Origin: Ophiura sarsii
Lineage: Eukaryota; Echinodermata; Ophiuroidea; Amphilepidida; Ophiuridae
Length of the DNA: 64,000 nucleotides
Assembly: GCA_035610835.1 (NCBI GenBank)
Contig: CM069447.1
Location: 63,707,060-63,771,059 of the forward strand
Reading direction: 5' to 3'
Under the pieces are notes generated by a model. That model was not told the DNA's origin. It did no database searches and worked only from the letters and a program-made list of their open reading frames with translations. The translations under genes and the position numbers were made by a program. Of this stretch, positions 9,909 through 21,075 are shown piece after piece. Each line of letters opens with the position of its first letter. Positions within the stretch are counted from its first letter, which is position 1.

Positions 9909-12686
9909 GTGATCCTCCTTATCTACTCTGTATTTTGTCATATTGTTTATATCTGTTTCCTGTATTTGTTTTACTTGTTTATTGTTTTACATCCTTCATG
10001 TCACATTATGTCTAACCCACTTTCTTTATTTCAGAATCTCCGGAAGCTTAAGCAGAAATCCCTGCGTTATTCTTTCCACAGAGACAACTACAGATTTTAC
10101 TCACATGCCCGCATTATACCCACAGGTCTTCGACTCAATTGCACACCAGCACTGGGTACCCTACCGCCAGAGTTACAGAGTGAGTGGAACAGAGTTTTAT
10201 ACAGTGCATCCATTCGTCTCATTAATATTCTGTCTCTACATTGTGAGTCTTCCCTAGACCATTTGAATGAGGATATTGTCAAGCTTCAACTTGAACTGGA
10301 GAATTGCTGCTCAGATGCTCAATTTTTACAGTTTACTAATGAAATAAATGGCTGTTTATCAAGACAGGGGACTGAACTCATGAACACTAGAAACAAGAAA
10401 GTATCTGGCCTGTTGGAGAAGCAGAAACGGCACAAGTACCGGCGGTACAGGCGCCCACCTCCTCCAGAACCAGAACCAGCTGCATCCACTGTCATTAACC
10501 TTTCATCTTCCACCTTATCTGATGCTGAACACAAACTTCTCTCGAGGGGCCTTAAATTCTGTCCCACTCCTCCTGATGTCAATCAAGTTGAGCTTAGCGA
10601 GGACCTTACTCAGTATTATCGGAGGATACGTCTCAAAGAATTTTTTCTTGATGCCCCACCATCTGTACCTGAGCCGTTCTACAAGAAGAGTACTTGGGTT
10701 CCTCCCAAGAACAGAGTCCCTGCCCTTGAGACTTATGTCCAAGTCGTTAGCACCCAGGTTAACACTTCTGAGCAAGTTTCCCGCAGATCTCATGACAATA
10801 TCCCTAGGGAGGAACGCCAGGCACTGAATTCCATCAGGTTACGGACAGACATCATCATCAAGCCAGCAGACAAAGGGTCAGCAGTAGTTGTCATGGACCG
10901 ACAGAAGTACATTGATGAAGCCATGCGTCATCTTGACAACCGCATTCATTATGCTGTTCTTGACTCCGATCCAACTAACACATTTTCTCAACAGATTCAG
11001 CATACCCTGGATGACATGCATCAGCGTCATGAGCTCTCTGACAAGGCCTTTGAGTTTCTATCTCCCAAAGATTGCAGTGCTGCCCGCTTCTACCTCCTTC
11101 CCAAGATCCATAAGCCGGGCAACCCAGGCAGACCCATCATCTCTGGCAACGGCTCCCCAACTGAGCATATATCCCTCTTTGTCGATAAATTCATCAAGCC
11201 ACTTGTTCCACAGGTTCCCTCCTATATCCATGACACCCCGGACTTTCTCAGGAAACTCGAAGCCATCAAGAACCAAGTTCCAAGCACCGCAATTATTGGC
11301 ACATTTGATGTCAAGTCCCTCTATACCAACATTCCCCATCAGGAAGGCATCGAAGCAAGCCGTGCAGCTTTGGCCAAGGTTGGTCATTCCAGTCCTCCCA
11401 TATCTGACATTGAATGCCTCATGAACCATGTCCTAACCAAGAACAATTTCACTTTCATGGACAGGACCTACTTGCAGGTACATGGCACAGCTATGGGTAC
11501 TAGGATGGCTCCTTCATGGGCCTGTCTTTTCATGTCTAGGCTGGAGGAACAAATGCTAGCTGAAGCGCCTTGTCGACCTTGGATTTGGTTGCGGTACATC
11601 GACGACGTATTCTTTATTTGGACCAGTGATGAAAGCAGCCTCCTCACATTCATTGATCACATGAACTCATTTCACAGGACCATTAAGTTCACTTCTGATT
11701 ACTCCCACCAACAGGCACACTTTCTTGATGTAACCATACAGAAAGCTGAGAATGGTATACTATCTACAGATCTCTTCACCAAGCCCACAGATACGCACCA
11801 GTATCTCCATGCTTCAAGCTGCCACCCTCGCCATTGTAAGACTGGCATAGCATATAGTCAGGCTCTCCGTCTCCGACGTATTTGCTCTAACGAATCCAAA
11901 TTCTTATATCATGCACAGAATTTGAAGAAGCATCTGGTTAGCAGGGGTCACAGCTCCACCAAAGTCCAGCAAGCCATCAAGAAAGTCCACTCTCTCCCGA
12001 GAGCCACAGTCCTTCAGGAGAAGTCTAGAAACCAAGACCCCACCCCTAAGATTCCCCTTGTCACCACATTTCATCCTAACCTTCCTCCTCTACGTCACAT
12101 CACCAACACTAACCATCACATTCTCCACACATCAGACCGTCTTCGTCGTGCAGTTCCTGACATACCCATCCTGGCCTACAGACGCCCCCGCAACCTACGA
12201 GATATGTTAGTACGTGCTACTATTCCCCCATTAACTGATGATTCTCTCCCCACGCAGCATGGCACTTCTAAGTGCGAGTCAACCAGCAGGTGCGTCGTTT
12301 GCCGGGAACACATCAAGGAAGGCGATTCCTTCACCAGTCACACCACCCATGCCACCTACAAGACGAAGGGTCACATCACTTGTACCACATCTAATGTCAT
12401 TTACCTCTTATCATGTAGAGTGTGTGGAGTCCAGTATGTTGGTGAGACCAAAAACTCACTGAAGAAGCGCTTCTATGGACACAGATCGACGGTCAACACC
12501 AACAAGCCACCTGTCGGACACCACTTTAACCTTCCCAACCACACTATGGCTGATATGATCTTACAGGGCATTGAATCCTTAGGTAGCCGTTCAGAAGTGG
12601 TACGTCTCAGTAGAGAGAAACTATGGATGAAGCGTCTTCTCACCATTCAGCCCCATGGCCTAAACATCCAGGAAGGGAATGATTAG
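9909..12686 (+). CDS. Penelope-like element polyprotein: reverse transcriptase + GIY-YIG endonuclease
   Basis: One open frame of 925 codons. The RT domain shows ADKGSAVVVMDR near residue 319, PKIHKPGNPGRPIISG near 400, FDVKSLYTNIP near 466, GTAMGTRMAPSWA near 526 and the catalytic YIDDVFFIW near 563, followed by HFLDVTI. After a basic linker comes a Cys cluster (CESTSRCVVCREH, from 789) and a GIY-YIG nuclease with VIYLLSC near 830, YVGET near 843 and downstream Arg and His. RT-then-GIY-YIG order is diagnostic of endonuclease-bearing Penelope-like elements, which prime reverse transcription on nicked chromosomal DNA. The first 42 residues are hydrophobic and read through a pyrimidine tract ending TTTATTTCAG at 10034, so the true protein may begin in a spliced exon at 10035 (same frame). 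No stop or frameshift breaks the frame, so the element looks recently active. Confidence 0.97.
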   Translation: MILLIYSVFCHIVYICFLYLFYLFIVLHPSCHIMSNPLSLFQNLRKLKQKSLRYSFHRDNYRFYSHARIIPTGLRLNCTPALGTLPPELQSEWNRVLYSASIRLINILSLHCESSLDHLNEDIVKLQLELENCCSDAQFLQFTNEINGCLSRQGTELMNTRNKKVSGLLEKQKRHKYRRYRRPPPPEPEPAASTVINLSSSTLSDAEHKLLSRGLKFCPTPPDVNQVELSEDLTQYYRRIRLKEFFLDAPPSVPEPFYKKSTWVPPKNRVPALETYVQVVSTQVNTSEQVSRRSHDNIPREERQALNSIRLRTDIIIKPADKGSAVVVMDRQKYIDEAMRHLDNRIHYAVLDSDPTNTFSQQIQHTLDDMHQRHELSDKAFEFLSPKDCSAARFYLLPKIHKPGNPGRPIISGNGSPTEHISLFVDKFIKPLVPQVPSYIHDTPDFLRKLEAIKNQVPSTAIIGTFDVKSLYTNIPHQEGIEASRAALAKVGHSSPPISDIECLMNHVLTKNNFTFMDRTYLQVHGTAMGTRMAPSWACLFMSRLEEQMLAEAPCRPWIWLRYIDDVFFIWTSDESSLLTFIDHMNSFHRTIKFTSDYSHQQAHFLDVTIQKAENGILSTDLFTKPTDTHQYLHASSCHPRHCKTGIAYSQALRLRRICSNESKFLYHAQNLKKHLVSRGHSSTKVQQAIKKVHSLPRATVLQEKSRNQDPTPKIPLVTTFHPNLPPLRHITNTNHHILHTSDRLRRAVPDIPILAYRRPRNLRDMLVRATIPPLTDDSLPTQHGTSKCESTSRCVVCREHIKEGDSFTSHTTHATYKTKGHITCTTSNVIYLLSCRVCGVQYVGETKNSLKKRFYGHRSTVNTNKPPVGHHFNLPNHTMADMILQGIESLGSRSEVVRLSREKLWMKRLLTIQPHGLNIQEGND
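10020..10034 (+). promoter_or_regulatory. Possible 3' splice site near the start of the Penelope ORF
   Basis: TTTCTTTATTTCAG, preceded by about 100 bases of T-rich sequence, is a good acceptor. An intron near the 5' end of the ORF is known in some Penelope-like elements. Another candidate, TTTTCTGTTGCAG, ends at 9897. The donor was not identified. Confidence 0.4.
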
Positions 12687-12695
12687 ACTCAAACC

Positions 12696-12702
12696 CCCCA
12701 CC

Positions 12703-12740
<38 letters not shown>

Positions 12741-12742
12741 AC
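12696..12742 (+). repeat. Poly-C tract between ORF and right pLTR
   Basis: Homopolymeric C run of about 36 (12705-12740) with a few interruptions, just after the stop codon of the Penelope ORF. The proline-rich ORF across it is an artefact. Confidence 0.9.
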
Positions 12743-12760
12743 CCACACTCACCTCCTCCA

Positions 12761-13361
12761 TTTGTATCTGTGCAACCTATCACTTGTATTTTTTACCCAT
12801 TTGGTTTTTTTCCACTTTTTCTTCACTTTATTTTTTATTTTCCTATTTTTTACTTCTTGGTATGTGTGACACTATGTTTTTATTTTCGACATTGTCTCCT
12901 ATGCACAGTAATTTTCATTACTCGTTCCAGTGCATTTCCATTATTTGTTACCATTTACATTTACATATATTTTTATTATTTATTTGTAGTCATCAATCAA
13001 TTATAGATTTTACTCTCCATTTTTTATATATCCCATTTGCCTTTTACTTTTTAATCTCCCCTTTGTCTATGTCATCCTTTTGTTACATTATCCACTTCAT
13101 CAATCAGCTGTCAAGTTTGTTATACCTTCCCCTATTCATCCATCTGTCACTTTGACCCCCACTGTGTTACATTATCCCATGTGACTTCCTGCCCTTTGTT
13201 CCCATGTCTATATATATGTAGTGTATGTTGTATTCTGTCATTTTACCTTCGATAAAGATTCTGTTAGAATCGAAACGTCAGGTCCTCTTATATTTATTAC
13301 ATTTACTTACACAGGCTATTTTTGTGGATAAGCAGTTTGCATTCAGCTTTTACATTATATT
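12761..13361 (+). repeat. Right terminal direct repeat (pLTR) of Penelope-like element
   Basis: Same 601 bp as 9278-9878. Its end overlaps the start of the right target duplication (ATATTTTTATAAA), so the exact boundary is ambiguous by a few bases. Confidence 0.93.
13248..13279 (+). ncRNA. Hammerhead-like ribozyme motif in right pLTR (degenerate)
   Basis: Identical to 9765-9796: perfect GATTC/GAATC stem followed by GAAACGTC, with a non-canonical 5' core. Confidence 0.5.
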
Positions 13362-13369
13362 TTTATAAA
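13357..13369 (+). repeat. Right target-site duplication of the Penelope-like element
   Basis: ATATTTTTATAAA, identical to 9261-9273. Confidence 0.9.
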
Positions 13370-14944
13370 TTGCTCACTGTAATGGCTATTAACATTTAAA
13401 AGTTACATCTCCACAACTTACAATCTTTTTTGGCGAAACTATATGTTTAGACAAACGCACTTGTTCTATCTTTATAACACTTTTTGGGGGGCGAAGCCAC
13501 CCTATTAGCATGTTATTGCAAAAACTTACACATTTAGGTCTTTCTGGACATAAGTGGGGGCTGCCATGTTTGTAGTCTTTGTAAATTACATGTACCTATG
13601 CAGTTTATTTTAACAGTCGTGCAGTCTGTGATGGAGTCAAAGCTATATTTGTTTAGCATTGATGATTCAATCAGAGAGATGGTATTAGACTCCCTACAGA
13701 GAGACATTATAGCTTATCTTGTATAAGGAGAAATCTCCCAATTGTTGTGGGGTTGTCTAATAAATGGTGAGTTGTGGATGTCATATATACCTAGATTGTT
13801 CTTAAGACGGTATCCCCCCTCCATGCACACAAATATCAACTTTATTGGTTTCCTGTACTATTTTTAGAATGCGGTGTTTTGATTTTTTATTGATTTTTTA
13901 AATTATGGAAAATACATACACCACTTCCCTGGTATTTAGGTATACAACAGATGCTTTAAAATGGTTACAAAACATGCTTCTTTCTCTTGGATCGCCCCAT
14001 TCCATTTATATGGATTTTTTTATTATATCTTTATAGCGTCAGCGTTCACGAATAAACGTATTCAACAACATCTATTTCGCTCAGCTCCTCATCACAACAT
14101 CACTCTAAAATAACTCTGACTTTAGTTTAAAATAGAATTCTGTGAATTCAACATAGGCAGGATGGACTCTAGACAAGGTGAACTCACTGTGTTGGTACTG
14201 AAATTCAAATGTAACTAAAGGGTCATTAATATTCTGTTTAGTGAACTAACGATTGAGACGTTTTTTCAATAATCACCGAAACCTTACCCTAACCTGACCC
14301 AAGTTGCGCTGACCATCACCCTTGATCATGCTATTTCATTTAACCATGACCCATATGCTCATTTCAGAGATTTTCATTATGAAAAAATAACATTGAGGAA
14401 GCAGCTGCGCTCATTATTCTGAAAATATAATCACACAAAATGAAAAATAAAGATAAACCCTATACTACGGACCTATCTTACCCATATTTTTAGAAATTGG
14501 TTTAAGAAATTTTACATGCAAATGATTACTGTCTAGCTTTGGGGGCTTGTCAATAGGCTTGTCAATAGATTCTTTTTTCATGATGGAAAAGAACAAAAAA
14601 GCCCGACTGACCGAACCAACCAACTGTTGGGTATATTTTTTTCGGTGCCTAATCTTCAGTTGTAAAATGAATTCATACTACAATAAAAAAAGGACATTTT
14701 GTGATGGGAAGTGATGTAAAACCTTGGCAATTGTGGGAAGACTTTAAACGAAATTTAGTTGAAAACTGAAACAAGATTTTCTTTTTAAAGGAACCGACGT
14801 GTGACAGAGTTGAAAGTTTAAAATCGTGATTTTACCATAATAGTCCTTACATGTACTTTGAAGCCCATCTGGCTATATTGCCATGGTTGGAAACATCAAG
14901 TGATTATCTATATTTGCTTATGTGGGGATGTAGCCCTATGTATA
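13370..14944. other. No gene seen
   Basis: Unique-looking AT-rich DNA; only short random ORFs. Confidence 0.5.
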
Positions 14945-14947
14945 TAA

Positions 14948-15489
14948 GGGATCACGTCAAAACTCGACCGCCAGGCAACCGCCGGTTACGGCCGGTTCCG
15001 CCCGGTTCTCACAAAATGTGTTGTCTGTTATAATATACACACATAATGAGGTCAACAGTTACACTCTGGTACACACGACCGGTTGATAGTGCCTCGTCAC
15101 ACGCGTGAGCAATAAAATCTTGAAGTAATGGGCTCTCAACTCTCAGTTGACAACCAGTACAATACAGCTATTGATTTTCGCTGGGGTTGGCTTTTTCAAT
15201 CTGTTTATAGCTCAATTAACTATTTTAAATCAATACCGAAAGTCTATGAATGGTTTTTTTATAGAACGATAGAGAGAGCATAATAATTATTCCAAGGGTG
15301 CGCTATTATGACCGCAAAGTAACAGATTGATAGTGTAAATTGGTCCGGTTACGGCATTAAGTCAACCGGCGGTTGTTCAGTGTTGCATGCGTGAATATTC
15401 ATATACCAGTAAAACATTTGACCTGAAAGAACCGGGCGGAACCGACCGTTACCGGCGGTCAACGGGCGGTCGAGTTTTGATGTCTTCCC
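14948..15489. mobile_element. TIR element with GC-rich arms and TAA target duplication
   Basis: The left end GGGATCACGTCAAAACTCG, followed by ACCGCC-type repeats, and the right inverted end CGAGTTTTGATGTCTTCCC are flanked by TAA at 14945-14947 and 15490-15492. The arms carry CAACCGCCGGTTACGG-like GC-rich words unlike the AT-rich neighbourhood. A 3-bp TWA duplication is typical of PIF/Harbinger-type elements. A shorter relative lies at 43973-44122. No transposase. Confidence 0.8.
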
Positions 15490-15617
15490 TAATACAAAAT
15501 GTAATATTCGAATAGGAATCATACATGCCACCGCTACCGACCATATTTTCATACTTGTAGGCCTATGTCTTGTTTTGCTTCCCTTCCACGTGTCTAGGCT
15601 ATACCAAATCGCCATAA

Positions 15618-16823
15618 ATTGTTTGGTTCAACAACATTAGGACTCTGTTTCAAAACGGTGTAATTCTTATTATAATCATTGGACCATGACCAATTTAGTC
15701 TCAATGTAAAGCCCAATTGATTATTATGATATCCTGAAAATATGAGATCAATCCGATGAAAGATAAGAAAACTAGCGTACTTTGCGTAAACCATGTCATT
15801 TACTGGTTTGTACAATGGGATCTACGAGCCGTACATTGTACAGACCAGTAAATAACATGGTTTACGTCGTTTCAATACGTTATACAGGGTGTATCAAACA
15901 AATTAGGACTCTCTTTCATGACGATGTAATTCTTATTATAATCATTGGACCATGACCAAATTAGTCTCAATGTAAAGCCCAATTAATTATTATGATATCC
16001 TGAAAATATAAGATCAATCCGATCCAAAATAAGAAAACTAGCGTACTTTGCGTAAACCATGTCATTTACTGGTTTGTACAATGGGATCTACGAGCCGTAC
16101 ATTGGACAGACCAGTAAATAACATGGTTTACGTCGTTTCAATACGTTATACAGGGTGTATCAAACAAATTAGGACTCTCTTTCATGACGATGTAATTCTT
16201 ATTATAATCATTGGACCATGACCAAATTAGTCTCAATGTAAAGCCCAATTAATTATTATGATATCCTGAAAATATAAGATCAATCCGATCCAAAATAAGA
16301 AAACTAGCGTACTTTGCGTAAACCATGTCATTTACTGGTTTGTACAATGGGATCTACATGTACAGATCAGTAAATAACATGGTTTACGTTTCAATACGTT
16401 ATAATAATTGTCAACATAGTAAATAATCTATCAGTCAATAGCCAAGTTTAGTTTGGTAATCCATTTAATTCTGGCACAAATCAATACTTGCTAAAAAAAT
16501 CCGTAAAACAGATGCATGCATATTCTGTGCAAATTAAAAAAAGTTGTGTTAAATAGTTCTCGAACCCACTGTGGATGGTTCATTGAGTTGCAAGTCGAGC
16601 ACTTTCATGTTACTCAACTGTTACTGTATGAATTCCCATTGTACAAACCAGCAAATGACATGGTTTACACAGAGTACGCTAGTTTTATTATCTTTCATCG
16701 GATTGATCTCATATTTTCAGGATATCATAGTAATTAACTAGGCTTTACATTGAGACTACATTTATAATTATAATTACACCGTCATGAAACAGAGTCCTAA
16801 CTTTGTTGAGACACCCTGTACTC
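15618..16823. mobile_element. CAGGGTGT-type TIR element with left arm in three tandem copies
   Basis: A unit beginning CAGGGTGTATCAAACAAATT repeats with a 266-bp period at 15885 and 16151, and a decayed first unit starts near 15620. All contain GACCATGACCAA, TCAATGTAAAGCCCAATT and TTTACTGGTTTGTACAATGG. The right end, 16629-16823, is the same arm inverted and ends near CACCCTGTA. It is a Tc1/mariner-style MITE whose arm has been tandemly amplified. Non-coding. Confidence 0.8.
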
Positions 16824-17133
16824 CTACTTTTTAATTCGTATACCAAACAATTCCCTTAGTCCAACACCCGGCACCCTTCCATTTCTTAATCACTGCTCAT
16901 CTGCTATAACATTAACAAACACCAGCCATATGATAACGCCTTCCTGGCTATGTGTTTATTCATTTGATCGCCCTTTTCCCTTTTAAAGGATTATCAATGT
17001 GTAATGTGACATTTTGCTTGCTGCAATTGACTCTTGCCAGTGTTCCTCTATTTTGGGTTTTCGTAAATTGCTGTTTTGTGTATTGCCGTGTTTTCGATAA
17101 TTGGTTTTTATGGTTTGTTTTGATATGTGTTAG
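16824..17133. other. No gene seen
   Basis: No supported feature; the 73-codon ORF at 16952 has no recognisable domain. Confidence 0.4.
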
Positions 17134-17446
17134 CTTAAAGGAAAGCGGTCATGGTGAGGAAAAGAACCGCTGACGGGGATTGCTGGTCCAGCTAAACCTT
17201 AGCTAATAACTAATACATCACTTATATCACACGATAGAAAATGCGTTCAATCAAATGAAGGATGGTTGATTGAGCGCGCCGTTCACATTGGGTTAAGAGA
17301 TTGTTGTAGAGTCGCACACAATACCGCTTGCATGCAAACATACGTAGAACAATTACAGACTGCGCCAATGTCCAGTTTAGATTCAAATAGTCGCCGCGCG
17401 CTGTTCAATTTTCGTTAGAATCCTCACCATGACCGCTTCCCTTTAA
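17133..17446. mobile_element. MITE with TTAAAGG(G)AAGCGGTCATGG ends
   Basis: TTAAAGGAAAGCGGTCATGG at about 17135 is inverted at about 17425-17444 (CCATGACCGCTTCCCTTTAA). The flanking TTAA is compatible with a TTAA-target element. No ORF. Confidence 0.75.
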
Positions 17447-17514
17447 ATGTAAAGTATGCTCTCTTTTAGTTTTAGTTTTTATCTCGATGTACTTTTTTTT
17501 AAAAACCTATTGGC

Positions 17515-17888
17515 ACGTTTATAAAAATGTGTTTGTTTTTCAATATCTGTATTAAACAGCACATCGAAACTTTGTTTTATGCTATTATGCGCTTTATAAA
17601 TGTAATTTTTTATATTATTTATATTCGTCTAGGACGGATGTGAGCTGTCATTTATAAAAATGTGTGTATTTTTGAACAGCACATCGAAACTTTGTTTTAT
17701 GCTATTATGCGCTTTATAAATGTAATTTTTTATATTTATTTATATTCGTCTAGGACGGATGTGAGCTGTCATTTATAAAAATGTGTGTATTTTTGAACAG
17801 CACATCGAAACTTTGTATTATGCTATTATGCGCTTTATAAATGTAATTTATTATTTATATTCGTCAAGGACGGATGTGAGCTGTCATT
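17515..17888. repeat. Three tandem copies of a 115-125 bp unit
   Basis: The unit contains ACAGCACATCGAAACTTTG, TATGCTATTATGCGC, then CGGATGTGAGCTGTCATT. Copies begin near 17520, 17650 and 17772. Confidence 0.9.
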
Positions 17889-17937
17889 ATCAATTAGGCC
17901 TACCTGTTCACGAGTGGGCCATTGACACTTATGCCAC

Positions 17938-18164
17938 TTAACACTTTCCACGCGGCTATTGGTTTTACCATATTATACAAAACAGATTTTTCAGGAACCT
18001 GTCTCAACTTTCAAGGTCTATCGCAAGAATTACTTAATCAATATAAGGCATGTTTGTACTTATGTTACTGCATTTCTCATGGTGATTTCAAATATGGCGA
18101 AACAAATTCAACAAATTTGACATTTTTAAAAGAAATTGTGAAATATTGGAATGTCGTCTGCAGC
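17938..18164 (-). mobile_element. MITE, CACTTTCCACGCGGC family, copy 2 (3' truncated)
   Basis: Begins TTAACACTTTCCACGCGGCT and is inverted relative to copy 1. Homology runs to ATGTCGTCTGCAGC at 18164, where it is cut off before the second end. Confidence 0.75.
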
Positions 18165-18383
18165 AAAATAGTAATATGGCCTGCCCAAATATATGTTAAA
18201 CAATTTGGCGAATGGGGGAAAAGTTAAAACCCATGGTTTTAAAACCAGGTTTTTTCGGCTGTTCTAGCTACGTTGGCCAAAAAACGGTGTGTTAGACTGT
18301 TATAAACCTCTCAAATACTGTTTTTTTTATCAATCACCTAAATGTGACGTATTATCTGCTTTCTGTTTGATCTGTTAGTGTTA

Positions 18384-18661
18384 GGGGGCTGGCATTTTCT
18401 TCGGAAGGGGGGGGGGGTCCTAAAAATGTGGATAGACCCAGACAATTTTTTCATGACCCCCCCTATCCAAGAGCTGCATATTTTTATGACCCCCCCTACC
18501 TTTTTTTTTCTTCACGCAAGCATGCTTTGATAAATTTGTGACCCCCCCCCCCCATTTTCAATGAAATAATTTTATGACCCCCCCTGTTTTCATGTCAAAA
18601 AAACTATGACCCCCCCAGTATATTTGGGACCCACCCCCTTCTGAAGAAAATGCCAGCCCCC
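18384..18661. mobile_element. MITE with GGGGGCTGGCATTTTCTTC ends and TTA target duplication
   Basis: GGGGGCTGGCATTTTCTTC at 18384 is inverted as GAAGAAAATGCCAGCCCCC, ending about 18661, with TTA on both sides (18381-18383, 18662-18664). The interior repeats ATGACCCCCCC. A decayed end of the same kind lies at 29826. Confidence 0.85.
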
Positions 18662-18664
18662 TTA

Positions 18665-20520
18665 TAGCACCTAAGGAACTGAATTGTGCCGTGCTTTCAA
18701 TATTAGCACGGTTGTATTATCATTACATGTATCACTATACATTATGTATAGACTCCGTGCAATGTTTACAAACCAGCTAAGGTCATGTCAGCTGTGCACA
18801 CTGCACTTAACTCAAGGTTCACTGCGCTGAACCTGTAGCCTTTTCACCAGGCGTTTGAGAGCGGCTCAACCCGCTTATAGTGGTGAAAGGGTTAACTGTG
18901 ACTGTCATTTTGTTCTATGATTCGTCATTTTATCAATATCCGTTTGAGAATAATAAACTTCACTCAAATCATTCGAGTTTACGTGGAAATTTAGTTTACG
19001 TAGATTTCCTTTAAAATCTAATATGTTCTAGCCCTTGGTCTAACGATTCTGGAACTGAAAATTTTATTTCAATCGGACAATCGGTTGCCGAGATATGGTA
19101 GGTCAAAGAGGCATAATACCAACATCTTCGGCAACAACTTTCTTTTTATTTTCTTTATTTTTTCCAATTCCAGTTGCCATGTAATGTCCTAATTATGGCT
19201 AATTATGTATGCATGAAATATGCAAAGTAAAGTTTGTGGACTAATGAGATGAGCTATAATGATGTAACTTGGTACATGGGTAGAACACTTACGTTAACGT
19301 ACGTTAGCTTTTGTCTTATTTCCATTTGCATAATTAATTAGGCCCTAATTAAGAAATGTTTTAATTAGTGGATTAGTGAAAATGTGACTTATTCTCTATA
19401 CCTATTTTTTGGCCAATTTCCCACCCATCAATATACCAATTTTGTTAGAAAAGCACAAATTGGGCGCTTTTTACCAGAAATGCCTCAAAATACACCCAAT
19501 TCATGCCAATTGGGCGCTTTGGTGTGTGATGAAAACCACCCCATCGCTATACCAATTTTTGCGAAAAGGCACCCCAAAAGGTAGGCACATACGGTATACG
19601 TATACCATATCAATGTGAGAACCCCCCCACCCCGGGTATTTACATAAATGTACTTTGATCAAATTCTTAATTTAAAAAATAATAATTCAAACGTTATAAT
19701 GCTTGATACGTTGTAATTCCTCCACGATCAATGTCTTAAGATATTTGGCCGTGTACTAAACACGGCTTTAGCTTAAAACCGTGACTTACTAAACTCGTGT
19801 CCATTAAAATTAAACGCGAGTTTAACTTTTAAACGACATGTTTCGCAAAACCCGCTTTTAAACTCTGCAATTCTCGTCTCCAGAATTGGTTGTGCGTGGA
19901 CTATCGGGTACTCAATTTATTGTGGCCCAAACGGGTTACAATATATTATATCGACCGAATTCCTTAAACGCAGTGTATAGTTATAGTTATGATAATTATG
20001 ATAATTATGATAATTATGATAATTAAAATAAAACGGCAGTATTATACATTTGTACATCGACAAATTTGGGGGGGGGGGGGGGGGTGGTTACTTTCGCCAA
20101 AATCGTACATGGATGTGCCTGTCGGACCTCGAAAATTTGACTTTCTCTATACCTATTTTCTGACCAATTTCCCACCCATCAATATACCAATTTTGTTACA
20201 AGAGCACCCAATTTTGCACAAATTGGGTGCTTTTTACAAAAAAACCCTCAAAATACACCCAATTGATGCCAATTGGGCGCTTTGGGTCTGTGATGAAAAC
20301 ACCCCATCGCTATACCAATTTTATTTGCGAAAAAGCACCCCAAAAGGCAGGCCCATACGTACCATTTCAATGTGAGAACCCGGGCCCCATACCCATGTTT
20401 ATCAAGTGCGAGAATCGCGTGTAATTAAACGATGGGTTTTTTAAAGTCAAAGTTAAACGAGTGTTTAAATTAAAACTGTGTTTAAATACGCACTAGAATA
20501 CGAGCCATTGAATACTAAAA
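18665..20520. repeat. Gene-free DNA with a dispersed repeat pair
   Basis: 19395-19620 and 20140-20385 are two direct copies of one repeat (CTCTATACCTATTTT, CCCACCCATCAATATACCAA, CAATTGGGCGCTTTGG, CACCCCAAAAGG). Between them are a (GATAATTAT)n tract at 19990-20023 and a G run at 20067-20083. No gene. Confidence 0.7.
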
Positions 20521-21075
20521 TTAGAATACAGATCATAGGCTTATTTAAAATCAAATTTTAATCTTCGATTAAAATTCAAAAAATAAAACAAATTAAAGAT
20601 TCAGATTAAGATAAAGATTAAAATTATAAAAATACAAGACAAGTAACATCATTAATAATAATTATAGAATATAAATGTGACAAGAATAATACTGATATGA
20701 CCACAACTGATCTATAAAAAGCACCCATCTACTAAATTAACCGTTTCATAAATTTAGCATTTCAGTAGTCAGGTCACGTTACGGTCAAGAGGGTTTAGAA
20801 TACAGATCATAGGCTTATTTAAAATCAAATTTTAATCTTCGATTAAAATTCAAAAAATAAAACAAATTAAAGATTCAGATTAAGATAAAGATTAAAATTA
20901 TAAAAATACAAGACAAGTAACATCATTAATAATAATTATAGAATATAAATGTGACAAGAATAATACTGATATGAGTATGACCACAACTGATCTATAAAAA
21001 GCACCCATCTACTAAATTAACCGTTTCATAAATTTAGCATTTCAGTAGTCAGGTCACGTTACGGTCAAGAGGGTT
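20521..21075. repeat. Tandem duplication of a 274-bp unit
   Basis: TTAGAATACAGATCATAGGC begins at 20521 and again at 20795. The two copies are nearly identical to GGTCAAGAGGGTT, apart from a 6-base insertion in the second copy. Recent local duplication; non-coding. Confidence 0.93.

Noticed and set aside
12679..13155. 158-codon ORF starting with a long proline run
   Set aside because: It reads the poly-C tract and then the T-rich pLTR; the same peptide occurs in the left pLTR.
17515..17888. CRISPR-like regular repeats
   Set aside because: Three long tandem units with no short repeat/unique spacer alternation; this is eukaryotic tandem duplication. No CRISPR array exists in the window.
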